Shown here one piece after another: positions 25,101 through 35,599 of a DNA stretch of 64,000 nt (the stretch's first letter is position 1; the number at the start of each line of letters is the position of its first letter). The stretch covers positions 1,540,262-1,604,261 of the forward strand of contig JBJCIZ010000744.1 in assembly GCA_051294375.1 (NCBI GenBank), read 5' to 3'. Source of the DNA: Paraspadella gotoi (Eukaryota > Chaetognatha). The position numbers and the translations under genes were made by a program. A model generated the notes under the pieces. It made no database searches, was not told where the DNA came from, and saw only the letters and a program-made list of their open reading frames with translations.

Positions 25101-25886
25101 GCGTGAGCGGTGGGACCACCATCGGCGGCGGATCCTTTATGTCGACCACTGAGGTTAGCTTTCTTAGGACTTGTTGCAGATTAATTCGTTGATTATTTCA
25201 AATGAGCTCAAGTTCCTCAATCTCATTTGCATATTGTCGTATTTTGATTAAGCTTTGATAAATTTTTGTTCTATTACCCTAAAGGTTTAATATTAATATT
25301 TTACTTTGATTTTATGAATAATATTTATAGCCTATAATTGTACCAATTTTTTCGTCTTATATTTATATTAATTAATCTTTAAAAAAAGATATTTTCCTTC
25401 AGTCAAACTCGACTTCTCAACAGCGACGGCGTCGATGGAGAATCGGGAAGAAGAAAGAGAAGAGCATCTCCTCTTCCTCCAGCTTGGGTAAGGGGGGGGT
25501 TTTGGATTGGGGGGAGTGAAGTAGGTTCGGGGATGAATTAATGGAGGAAAAGAGGCGAAGGGAATTAGTTTTGGGATTTTTTCCCCTCCCTCTCTCTATT
25601 CTTTCCTCCCCCATTCCCTTTTTTTCCTCACTTGTTCCCTACCTTTTACTTTCCTCATTCTCCCGTCTCCCTTCCTTCCTCCCTCTCTTTTCTCCCCGTC
25701 TTCCCTATTATCCCTTCCCTTTTCCTATCTTTTTTCTTATCATCTTATGTTCCCTACTTCCCCCCCAACGTTTAACCTTCCTCTCATCTCTTCCCTTCAG
25801 GCGGAGGCACCATCGTCCTCGCTCCCAGCAAACGTCGAACTAAAGGAAAGAAAGAATTGAGTCTCTCCGCTTGCTCTCTTCTCTGA
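22106..25886 (+). CDS. RAB23: RAB23 small GTPase, 9 exons, with indels and one large gap
   Basis: RAB23 is a Rab-family GTPase that acts in vesicle traffic and, in vertebrates, restrains Hedgehog signalling at the cilium. Exons: 22,106-22,139; 22,242-22,360 (P-loop GKSSM, switch I TIGVDFLERQ); 22,782-22,876 (IDGEDV, WDTxGQE, FDAITKAYYRG); 23,330-23,466 (QACVVAFS, NKMD guanine-binding motif); 24,203-24,345 (EADALSLRLRL, TSVKDNSNVDAVFKFLAASY, in which the SAK-like element is TSVK); part of an exon before the gap at 24,718; 25,042-25,153; 25,403-25,487; 25,801-25,886. Several single-base indels interrupt the frame; comparison with copy 1 resolves most of them, for example the switch region. The end is a basic stretch KRRTKGKKE followed by ACSLL and TGA, so the protein finishes in a CaaX-type Cys-Ser-Leu-Leu, as RAB23 proteins do. 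The hypervariable tail is longer than in vertebrate RAB23 (about 237 residues there, roughly 300 here). Confidence 0.88.
23499..23710 (+). repeat. about 70-bp minisatellite, copy 2 (about 3 units)
   Basis: Same array as 5,350-5,702, beginning 33 bases after the RAB23 exon 4 donor. Unit count differs from copy 1 (three versus five). Confidence 0.85.
24718..24986. other. assembly gap (269 N) covering most of RAB23 exon 6
   Basis: The gap removes most of one RAB23 tail exon. The equivalent sequence is present in copy 1 at about 6,653-6,800 and, inverted, at about 2,005-2,150. There it shows an acidic start (DFDSDPDPS) followed by GC-rich low-complexity sequence whose frame I cannot settle because of indels. 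Confidence 0.95.
25042..25153 (+). repeat. RAB23: coding duplication in RAB23 tail exon (VSGGTTIGGG twice)
   Basis: Within exon 7 a 30-bp unit is repeated in tandem and encodes GVSGGTTIGG twice after a glycine run. The same repeat is in copy 1 at about 6,918-6,980. Glycine-rich expansion of the hypervariable region is unusual compared with vertebrate RAB23, as far as I recall. Confidence 0.7.
25200..25340 (-). repeat. dispersed repeat, about 140 bp, RAB23 intron 7
   Basis: Its reverse complement matches 47,095-47,225 in a VPS15 intron over most of its length. Shared blocks include TTAATATTAAACCTTT (nearly identical), TTTATCAAAGCTTAATCA and GAGGTTGAGGAA/GAGATTGAGGAA. It carries the ATGCAAAT octamer motif at 25,225-25,232 on the minus strand. 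The repeat is also in copy 1 at about 7,040-7,190. Confidence 0.75.
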
Positions 25887-27001
25887 CGAAAGAGTTTCGC
25901 TTCTTCACGTCGCGATTGATTCGCTTGCCAACTTCTTCTCTTCCCCCAGCGACTCTAACGATGATGGGTTATCGCAAGTTACCATCCCGCCTACGATATC
26001 CACGTTACAATTGCTACAACAGCAAACATAATCTCCCCAGCTTGTGAAACTAATCTTCAGTCTTCCTTATAGTCCCATCGACAGCAATAAATGACCCCCA
26101 TTCCGACTGATAGCTTCCGACTCCGACCGATCGCCTCCTACCCATCGCTTCCGACCAATCCAACTCAGTGCGCTTCCAATTCTTTCCAGTATTATTCGCC
26201 TTTTAGGTAGCGAGATATGAAAAAAATCCGTCCCAGCGACTCTCGACCGTGACATTCCCCCTAATGATCCATGATATATCGTAGTGTTTTTACTGCATCG
26301 GATATGTTTGTTTTTTCTCTTTCGTCTCGCCAATCGAATTTTGTGCCTTAAGATGTAACTTTTTTATTGTTACTATTTGTTAACTTTCGTTGTGCAACTG
26401 GTTTATTTTCGTGAGTTTTTTGTAATTTTGTTTTTTAAATTCATACACATTCGGGACTTGGATATTGAAACTCTTCCCTTTTTTTTTATATAGATGCCAT
26501 CTTTATTCCTTCACTTTATTCCCCACAAATCCCCAGCCACCCTGCCTACTGCCATGTTGCCTTTATTGCTTAACATAATCTCAGATCTTCCTCTATTCTC
26601 TTCCCCCCGAAAGAGATTCATATTTTACGATCCGTTAGTCGACGCAATTGCTCACAATATTCCCTTCTCTCAAAAACCCATCTTTAATCCTTTATTCTTC
26701 ATATTCCCTTTCAATGTTTTTTTTTTTCCCTTTTAATTAGAGAAAGCAAAAAAAAAGAAAAGAACAGACTTGAAAAAAAAGTATTTATTACGTAGAAAAG
26801 TGTGAGGATCCAACTTTGGCTTCAACTTCCGACGAGAAATCTCTTCCAGAAAAAGGCCGATTGCCGAATCCAGGACTCGCGCTCACTTGTTAATTAATAT
26901 TGAGGATCTTGATTTGGATTCTAGTCCCGTCGATCCGCATTCACGATGATCGCTGAATAAAAAAAGGATTAAAAAGGGAAAATAAGAGAGAGAGAGAGAG
27001 A
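25887..27001 (+). other. RAB23 3' UTR and RhoGEF upstream region
   Basis: AATAAA at 26,086-26,091, 200 bp after the RAB23 stop, is a likely poly(A) signal. The remainder shows no coding potential that I trust and should hold the RhoGEF promoter and 5' UTR. A short (GA)8 tract at 26,985-27,000 abuts the start codon. Confidence 0.5.
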
Positions 27002-30000
27002 ATGGACGAGGAACGGCGTCGAGGCGGTAATGTTGTCGAATTAGGCATCGTCGGTTGTAACTTCGAGAAATCTACCTTTAGAGGTGAGTATTAATTCTTT
27101 ATAACTTCCTTTTACGCTTTATAATAATAATAATATTAAATAATGAATAATACTAAATTTACACCTCCTAAGGACCTCGCCCCAGCATCGGCGGCGGCGG
27201 TCTTCGAGCCAAATTCGCCGCCGCCTCCTCCTCCCGCCGCTCCGCCGCCGCTGACCGCCTCCTGCAGCGTCGCGAGGACGACGACGCCATCTCGCGGGCG
27301 AAGCAGCGGGTCGGCGGTACCGCCGGCCGCGGCGTCGGCGGCGTTGCCACCTCCCGCCTGCCAGTTTGAAGAATCAATTCGTGAGGCGATATCCGCAGCT
27401 GAGCGCTTATCTGAAGACGGCCTTCGAGGACGACAGCGTCGGCGGTCGAGTCACGGACGATCACTTGAGGTGAGAGGCGTGGGGGGGGGGTGGGAGTTTG
27501 GGATTTGGTCGGAGAAAAAAAGAAGATGAAAGGCTTGTTATACGATCGTGTCCAGTTTGATTGAAAGCTTGCAGGCACCTGTTATGTCATTATCTTGTAT
27601 TAGTGATAAATAGATAATTCTTATATCGGTTATACCAATGTCATAAGTATTTGATAATATTTTTCGTTTTAAAACATTGGTTTTATTATTTTTTCAAGAT
27701 CCATCCTACAAAGGACGGGACTCAGCCTCGTCGGAGGAGCAAAGAAGGAAGTAGAGAGAAGAGAAGGAGAAGATGATCGCCCAAAACCGACGCAACCTTC
27801 TCCGCCTTGGAAAACGTCGAGACGACCCGTCCTCTACGATTTCGTGTACGAACCGCAGCCGCCGCAAGTGCAGCATCGATCGCCGCAGCTCCAGCAGCGG
27901 ACGCCGCTTCAGGGGGAAATGATATTCGATCCTCTTCTTTCGTCGACGTTTGGAGGCGAAAGCGAATCGACCGTTGATGGAGAACTCTCTCCATCTCAGC
28001 ATCAGCTTAAACAACAACACCACCACCAAAAACGACAGACGCTTCAGTTAGAAAAACAAAAACAAAAACAAACCAAACAACATCACCAAAAACAACAACA
28101 ACAACCAGAAAAACCGCACCAAAAACAACTCCACCAAAACCAACCCCATCAACAACAGCGCGAAAAGCAACAACTCCATCAACGTCCTCCGTCCAAACTT
28201 TACTCGACGAAAGACTTCGTCTTCCTTCGATCTTCCTTCGCCAGACGAAAGGCGCTTCCTTCCTTCGATCCCTCCCTCGATTTTGCGTCGGCAACTGCGT
28301 CGGCAACTGCGTCGGCAACGTCTTCAATCGCGTCGACGTCGTCCCGTTCCAGTTTCCAATCTTACGACGACGACGACAAGACGCTTTTATCTTCCTCCTC
28401 TTCCTCCTCTACTTTCCGCAGTTGTCGGTCGACGGCGATCGAAGGATCCAGCGTCTCTTCCTCCTTCCCCCGTTCGTCTTTGGCGAATTCGTCCTTAGCA
28501 ACTTCCTCCTTTCCCAGTTCGTCCTTCGCAACTTCGTTCTTCGCCAGTTCGTCCTTTTCAACTTCGCCAAACGCTTCAGGTTTTTCTTCTTCAATTTCCT
28601 CACTACCTCCACCAACGAGAATTCCTTCCGTCGAAATTATTTCCAAGTATCCGTCTGCGATCCCGTCTGTAATCCCATCTCGAATCCCATCCGTAATCCC
28701 GTCTGGGATCCCATCTCCAATTCCTTCGTCTTCATCGATGACCACGAAAAAAGATCGTTGTCTCCAGCAACATCAACGTCCCGCTTCTCGACATCGCCGA
28801 CGATCGCGGATTCAACATGAGAACCATAAACTCTCGAATCCGCGACGTCGATCCTCGCAACAACAGTCGGATGTTTCTCAGCAGAAACCTCGGTTGGATA
28901 GAGATACTTTCCCGCAGCAACCGCAGAATCATCAGTATGGTTCGGATACTGTAAAGAATCAACAGCTGGTTCGAAGATATACCTTACATCAGCAACATCA
29001 GCTGGAGAGAGAGAGACTCGAAGATGAGTTCTTCTCTTGCGAATCCGAAGACGACGAAAGTCTACCTTCGACGCTGCAGCATCCGCGGCAGCAAGAAAGC
29101 CGTCCGCCGCCGCGAAAGCAGCAGCCAAACTCTTCTGTCGAATCCCGCCCGTCGCCGACTCGTCGGCGATCTCAGCGACAACAACAACAACGTCAAAAAC
29201 AACAACTTCACCAAAAAGATGAAAATCGCTGTTTCCTCTCGACGCAGCAACAAATTCCAGTTTTGCGGCGGCAGAACCATCGATCCGCCAGCGACTTGCC
29301 GCATCCAGACGAAATAACCAACGATGTCATCGAAGAGAAAAATCGTTGGGCGACCAAGTTGCGGCAGAGATCGAACGCTTCGTCCAATAACTTTCTTCGT
29401 CCCGAAGATGGATCGATGCGCAATTTGCGGCGGCAGCAGCAAGATCTCGCCTCCATCTCGCCGCAGCGACTGGATTCGTCGTCGATCGTGGATCGAAAGA
29501 CGAAACCGCGAGCGTCGAAGATTCCGCCTCCATCCGTTCGCGTCTCGCAAAGAACGCAGCGTCGACAGGAACGGCAAGAGCAGCAACAGCAGCCTCAGCC
29601 CCCGCGGCGGATACAAGGACAACAACGAACGCAGCAGCAGCAACGGCCTGCAAGCGAACCCTTTCTCGACCTTAGTTTCTCTTCCTCTTCCTCCTTGATT
29701 CCAACGGAACCGTTCCTCAGAAGTCGAAGCGTCAGGTTGCGAAGATCATTCTCATCATCAGCTGCGACAGCGGCGGCGGCACCAGCAGCGGCGAGACTCG
29801 ACGGCATCGCAGCGGATCCAGCGGATGAAACGGACTTGAACTTGGAAGCCACGACCATGGAGTCGATCGAAGAATCAACGTGCGTCATTGACGTAAGTGA
29901 TTGCGTCACTCCCAGCGTCAATCCCGGCGCCACTTCCAGCGTCAATCCTGGCGCCACGCCGTATTCAACGCCTCTGTTGACGCTGGATGCCACCGTCGAC

Positions 30001-30041
30001 ACCTCTTCTGCTTTTCCTTCTCCCATTTCCGAGAAATCTGG
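27002..30041 (+). CDS. RhoGEF exons 1-3: start and Gln/Ser-rich region
   Basis: Exons 27,002-27,083, 27,173-27,469 and 27,699-30,041. Exon 1 begins [10 protein letters not shown]. Exon 2 includes [13 protein letters not shown] and, after a GVGGVATSR stretch, [20 protein letters not shown]; copy 1 has an extra GVGGV repeat here, and one indel separates the two halves in both copies. Exon 3 is a single open frame of about 780 codons. It begins SILQRTG and [11 protein letters not shown], then has glutamine/histidine-rich, serine-rich and proline-serine segments, including ASAT repeats at about 28,285-28,325 and IPS repeats at about 28,650-28,730. More ordered-looking islands include [20 protein letters not shown] and [16 protein letters not shown]. 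The region is probably disordered. No domain is recognised. Confidence 0.7.
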
Positions 30042-33000
30042 GTACGATCCGTTATTTTTATGTATTATTATATCATCGCAGGAGTATCAAGCCACCAGAA
30101 TCAAATATTAATAAATATTTTTATATAATATAAATAATATTATAAAAATTATTTGTAAAAATGAAATATATCAATAAATATGAGTTGAAATAAAATATAA
30201 TTAAAATATAATCTTTCAAATTTAAAGGACCGATAATTCCGTGGACGACGACGACGATGAAGATTGCTTGAATGGCACCGTCGTTGACGTCGCGAATCAT
30301 TTAGTTGACGTCAGCGACGTGATCTCAAAGGAGAAAGAGGTCAGTCGAGTAGGCGCCACCGATGGCGCCTCTATCGCTGGAAAAATCAGCGTCGACGACG
30401 ACGAAGACAACGGGAGCAAAGAGGTAAGTGACGGAAATATTTTGTCTTTGTGAAATGTTGAGACGAAATAATTTCGAGTGTAAAGTTTAATCTACGATCC
30501 GTTTTACTTTTGGGAAAATACTATTTAATCTATTTTCTGTCGATAATAGATTAGTACGATTTATTGATTTTTTGATGTGCGAATCTCATGCACTACTACT
30601 ATAGCTTATATCGAGCCCCGAATGCTACTGCAATGAAAGTCAATATATATTTTAATTTCGTATTAATTAAGGTTTTATACGTAGTTAAATAATTATCAGT
30701 CCCTATTTTCCTATGGTCTTCTAATCCCTATCTTCTAATCTTCTAATCCCTTCTAATCCCGCTTAGCCTTTGGCTTCAAGGCAGAGATTGAATCACAGGT
30801 GGTCATTTCGCCAGAAACATCACTTACCCATTTTCGTTTCCTTCATATTCTTTTCAACTTTTATATCCGATTTAAAAAGAAAAAAAAGCATTAAGTGATT
30901 AACGCTTTATTAATGTTAAAAAAGAATAAGCATTAAGTGATTAACGCTTTATTAATGTTATTACAACCTCGCTCGTGTCTCTCTCATTTTTCCAAAAACG
31001 GATGAAACGCAAGTAAACCCGTGTAGTATAATTTATTTTTTCAACTTGTGCGGAATTTCAAATGTCAAATGTCAAATGGTTCAGATCTTTCTTGCGTCTC
31101 ACTCGCATTTTTTTTTTTCGTTTCACGATCTTTAATTTTTTTTTTTTCGTTCTCAATTCTTCAAAATTAGTGAAGCATCGTGACGTCGTATAATCAATAA
31201 TCAATTTAATCATCAATACAAACCAAACTTTTTTTTTTTCATTTCTCCCTTTCCCCCTCCTTTGTTCACTTGTTTTGCCAAATCGAACTCGATCTCTAAT
31301 TCCTTCTTTCACCCTATCGATCCTGTGTTGTCTTCTTATCACCGTTCTTCTCTTCTTTTTTCTTGTCCTCTCTTATTTCGTCTTGTCTTTTCTTTCTTTT
31401 CTCTCTCCTTTTTTTTTTTTTTCTCCCCTTCTCTTCTCTCCTTAGCCTCCCTTTCTTCCGGAAGCGACGTCGTCGTCACCGAAAGCGCAACCGGCGCCGA
31501 CGACAACGGCGCCTCCTTTTCTTGCGCCGGCGTCGCGCGGTTCCACCCTCGCGCGCCCAACGCTGAGGAGCCGAAGATCGCGAAGTCTCCCGACTTTCAA
31601 CGAGTTCGAAAAGATTTGGTCAGGTGAGGATTTGGTCAGGGTAGGATTTGGTCTGGTGATGATTTAGTCAGGTGCGGATTTGGTTTGGGTGTAACTCTCG
31701 CGGTTTCTTAGTAGAAGCATAGAACAAGCTTCGGTCGGCAGTAGTATGCGGTCAATGTCATGCACAACTTTATGATTCGTTTGGGGTTAGAATTCTTATG
31801 TTGCTTTAAAGGTCACTACTTGCACTGGTCGCTTTCTAATACAAATAATTATTTTAAATATCAAGTAACAGTGCATAAAAATAAAAGAAATCAATTTATT
31901 GCCATAAATCTCTATAGACTATATACATATTTGTGCCAAAGTCATCATTACTAGCTAAAAGAGAGAAAACCAAAAAAAATTCTTGTTTTGTCTCTTTTAG
32001 CTACTCATGATGACTGGGCAAATTTAAGTCTAAATTTATACATATATGGCAAAAATTTATTATTGAAAGTATTTACTATTTATTAATATTTAATGATTAT
32101 AATATATAAATTTACCAGACGAAGTTTACGACGACAGCGACGAAAGCGACGACGAATCCGAAGTCAATTTTCCCTTGGATCCCGTATTTGACGACGACGA
32201 CGACGAAAAAGATAGTGTCGAAGCCAACAAGCGCAGTTTCGTCAAAGACATTGAAACCAACGCCAAAGACAATGATGACGACCCCAAGAGCTTCAACATC
32301 AACGCCAAAGGCAACAACAGCAATACCAATGCTAACAACAGCAATCCAAAATGCAACAACAGCAACGCTCAGAGCAACAACATCAGCAACGTCCGACGAA
32401 ACGTCAGCGCGAAATCCCTCGGGACTTCGTCGTCGTCTCCCGGATTCGTTTACGCTTCTTTTCGAGTCAAAAACTCGCGCCCTCTATACGTCGAGTCCGC
32501 GGCGCCACCTTCCGTCCCGGCGTCGAATTCGTGGCGCCGAACCGACGCCGCTTCCGTCGTTTTCCAAGGCGGCGGTGATGCGGCGGCTGGCGCTGCTCCC
32601 GCTACCTCACCCGACCCCGTTCTTCTTCCGGACGACACCGGCCAAGAAAACAACGCTGTTCCGGCGGAAGTGACGTGGCCGGAAATCTTGACCTTGACGC
32701 CGGTAGAGGAAGCGCCGATTTGTCCAGAAACGATACGTTCGTCCGATGTCGACGACGTGGCGGCGGCGTCGGCGGCGGCGGCGGCGAAGACAAGGGAGGT
32801 TCTCTCTCTCTGTCCTTTGGCTCGTTTGGCTTTGGCGTCGGAGAAAGGGGGGGGAGGAGTAGGAGGAGGAGGATCCTCTGGAGAGTTGAAGACGACGTCG
32901 ACGACCTCGTTGGCGTCGGCGGCGTCGAGTGACTCTGGGATTAACAAAAGTCCGCTTCACGAAGGTACGAATCGATTCTGTGAACTTTTGGTTCTGGAAT

Positions 33001-35561
33001 TTTTACCCGAATTACATCTTATATTTATCATTTAAATATGAAACGGGACAATTTTTCTCTTTTTTTTTTACAATTCTGGACCATCCAATTTTATTGACGC
33101 GCAGAGAGATAACTTTTATAAAAGTCGGTTAACCCCTCAATATGAGAATTAGTTTCTTTTAATGTTAATTTTTGTTTATCGCCGCAGAGGGCGCTGAGGA
33201 ACTGAGGGAAGAAAGCGGCGCCATCGTGGACGCCGACGACGTCGACGACGTTATCGTGAGACGGAAGCCCAGGCCTCCCCCGACGAGCACCAGGCCTGTC
33301 AGGTAAGAGTGGAAAGTGATTGGTTGATTGATTGAAAGTGCTTGACGCTTGGCTTAAGGGCGAAGTTAATTGACATAAAAGAATCCTTTTCAGACAAATT
33401 AGTTATGTCTTTCTAATTACACGTGACATGGTGGTTAATTTGCTTTAACCAATATAAAAATTAGTCATTCACTCAAGATAAACACGTCCCCTTATTTAGA
33501 CGGGCTATATTAAGGCAAGATGATGTAATTAATTATTACAATATTTATCTTATATCCAAGCTACATATTATTTGTGATTTCAGCTGTGAATTTTCCTCGG
33601 CCTCCTTCGAGCTTCGCTACCAGGACCTCCTCGGAAGCCTTCAGTCTGACGAGTAATCTATGAAAAGAATATTATTAACCGGAGTTATTATTTTGTTAAT
33701 AAAACTAGGTACAAATCACTTTCTCAGGTCTCGAGCGAAATTGGATCGGAGCAAATCGGATGCGTCCTCTTCCTCCATTGTCGACCCTTCCATCTGTGAG
33801 TATTTTTATATTGGTTGTACCAATTTCATATAAAGTTTGAAAAATCTATTTATTTATTCGTTAGTTTAATTATTTAACTTTCACTTCCACCGACTCTGAT
33901 TTTCTCTTTTCAGCCTCAACACCCGGAAATTCGTTTTCTCCTCGTTGGCGGCGACGAGATTCGGCGGCGGCGGGAAAACCGCCGCCGCCGCTCGACCATC
34001 CGCATCCGGTGAGTCGTTGGAGGGTGGGCCGGTAGGGGGGTAAAGGTGTGTGTTACATTGTTGTCCAAGTCTGTCTTATGGCATAATTGTTATTCATGGC
34101 ATTTTTATTGAATTCAAAGCTCGTCGGTTGTAATTAAAATGTTTCCATGATAGGTTTTGATTAACGTTGTTGGAAAATTCGTCTTAAAATCATTCTACTT
34201 AAAAATATATTTGCTATATTAAAGCTTTGCTTCTAGCAAGTGGAAAAAATTATTCACTTGGTGGCAGGGGCGGGTTTTGAACTTGTCATTTAAAATCCTC
34301 ACCCCCTCACCAATCCCTGACTCTCCTCAGATGAGTCCAATGATGAGTTCATTTCCTTCTCTCACCGAACTCTCTTCACTTCGTCGTCTTTCCCGTCATC
34401 CGTCATGGTTGAACCTCGTCAAGAAGACTCCGAGGTTTGACTCTTTGTCTACTATGATTACAATAATTACATTAACAGAACATAATCTTCTGCATACTTA
34501 ATAAAAATACGAAAATACGCAAATTATCTAGATTGAGGAAATCGGTCTCATTTGGAACTATTTACAAACTACTTTGATAAAATTCATAATAATATGGTGG
34601 ACTAAAATCCATCAAGCGTTCATTAGCGGCCATTGGTGCCGGAGGCATGTCATTCGTCTCCCAACCCAAAGGTCCTGGGTTTTAGCCCGGTGGTCGCCTA
34701 GCACTTAAGAGGGACGGGGCGCTTAACCCGCCTGTAACATGATGTTACAGCCTGATCCGAAGCTCAGGGACTGCTTATATTGAATGGTTCTCTCACTAAC
34801 ACATAACAATAATTACTGTCTCTTCAATAATTACAATATTAATGAATAGATAACTAACACTAACACATAACAATAATTACTGTCTCTTCAATAATTACAA
34901 TATTAATGAATAGATATAAAAATGAATAAAAGTCTGATGATGAATTTACGACACCCGAACTCTCTTCATCCCCCCCCCTCGATAACAGTTCCTCTTCTCA
35001 ACCCGTCATCTCTTCTTCCTCGTCCCAACCAACCGTCGCCGCAACCGTCGCCGCCACGCCCATTCCCGACGCCGGAAAATCCGGTGCGCTGAAGTCGAGC
35101 CTCTTCGGCGAGGGCGTTTGGCGCCGGAAGAAGGCGGCGTTCAAAAAGGCGGCGGCGTCGTTGCCGACTTTGAGGTGAGCACTAATATGCAAATGAGATT
35201 TCGAACCGAGGCTCGTCGAAAAACAAATGATCAACGGTAGTCAATTTGAAATATATTCTCTCCCTCAGGCGACCCCCTTCCCTCCTCTCTCTCACCTCTC
35301 TCTCTACCTCTTCCCCTTCCTCCTCCTCCCCTTCTTCCTCTTCCCTCCCCTCCACCTCCCTCACTCTCTCTTCCTCCTCCGCCTCTTCCGCCGTCATCGC
35401 CTACGACGACGAGGACGACGACGACGACGTCACGCGGGTCGGGACTCGTCAGGTTGGGAAGTATTCGTTAATTTATTCATTAGTTTACCATTTAATTTAT
35501 TTACTTCTGGCGATAAATATTTATTGAACACGATTGAAAAAGAATTCTTCTTTTTTTTTTA

Positions 35562-35599
<38 letters not shown>

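Noticed and set aside
22190-26990. CRISPR array, phage or bacterial mobile element
   Set aside because: Spliced genes and repeat types are eukaryotic; the tandem repeats have no unique spacers of regular length.
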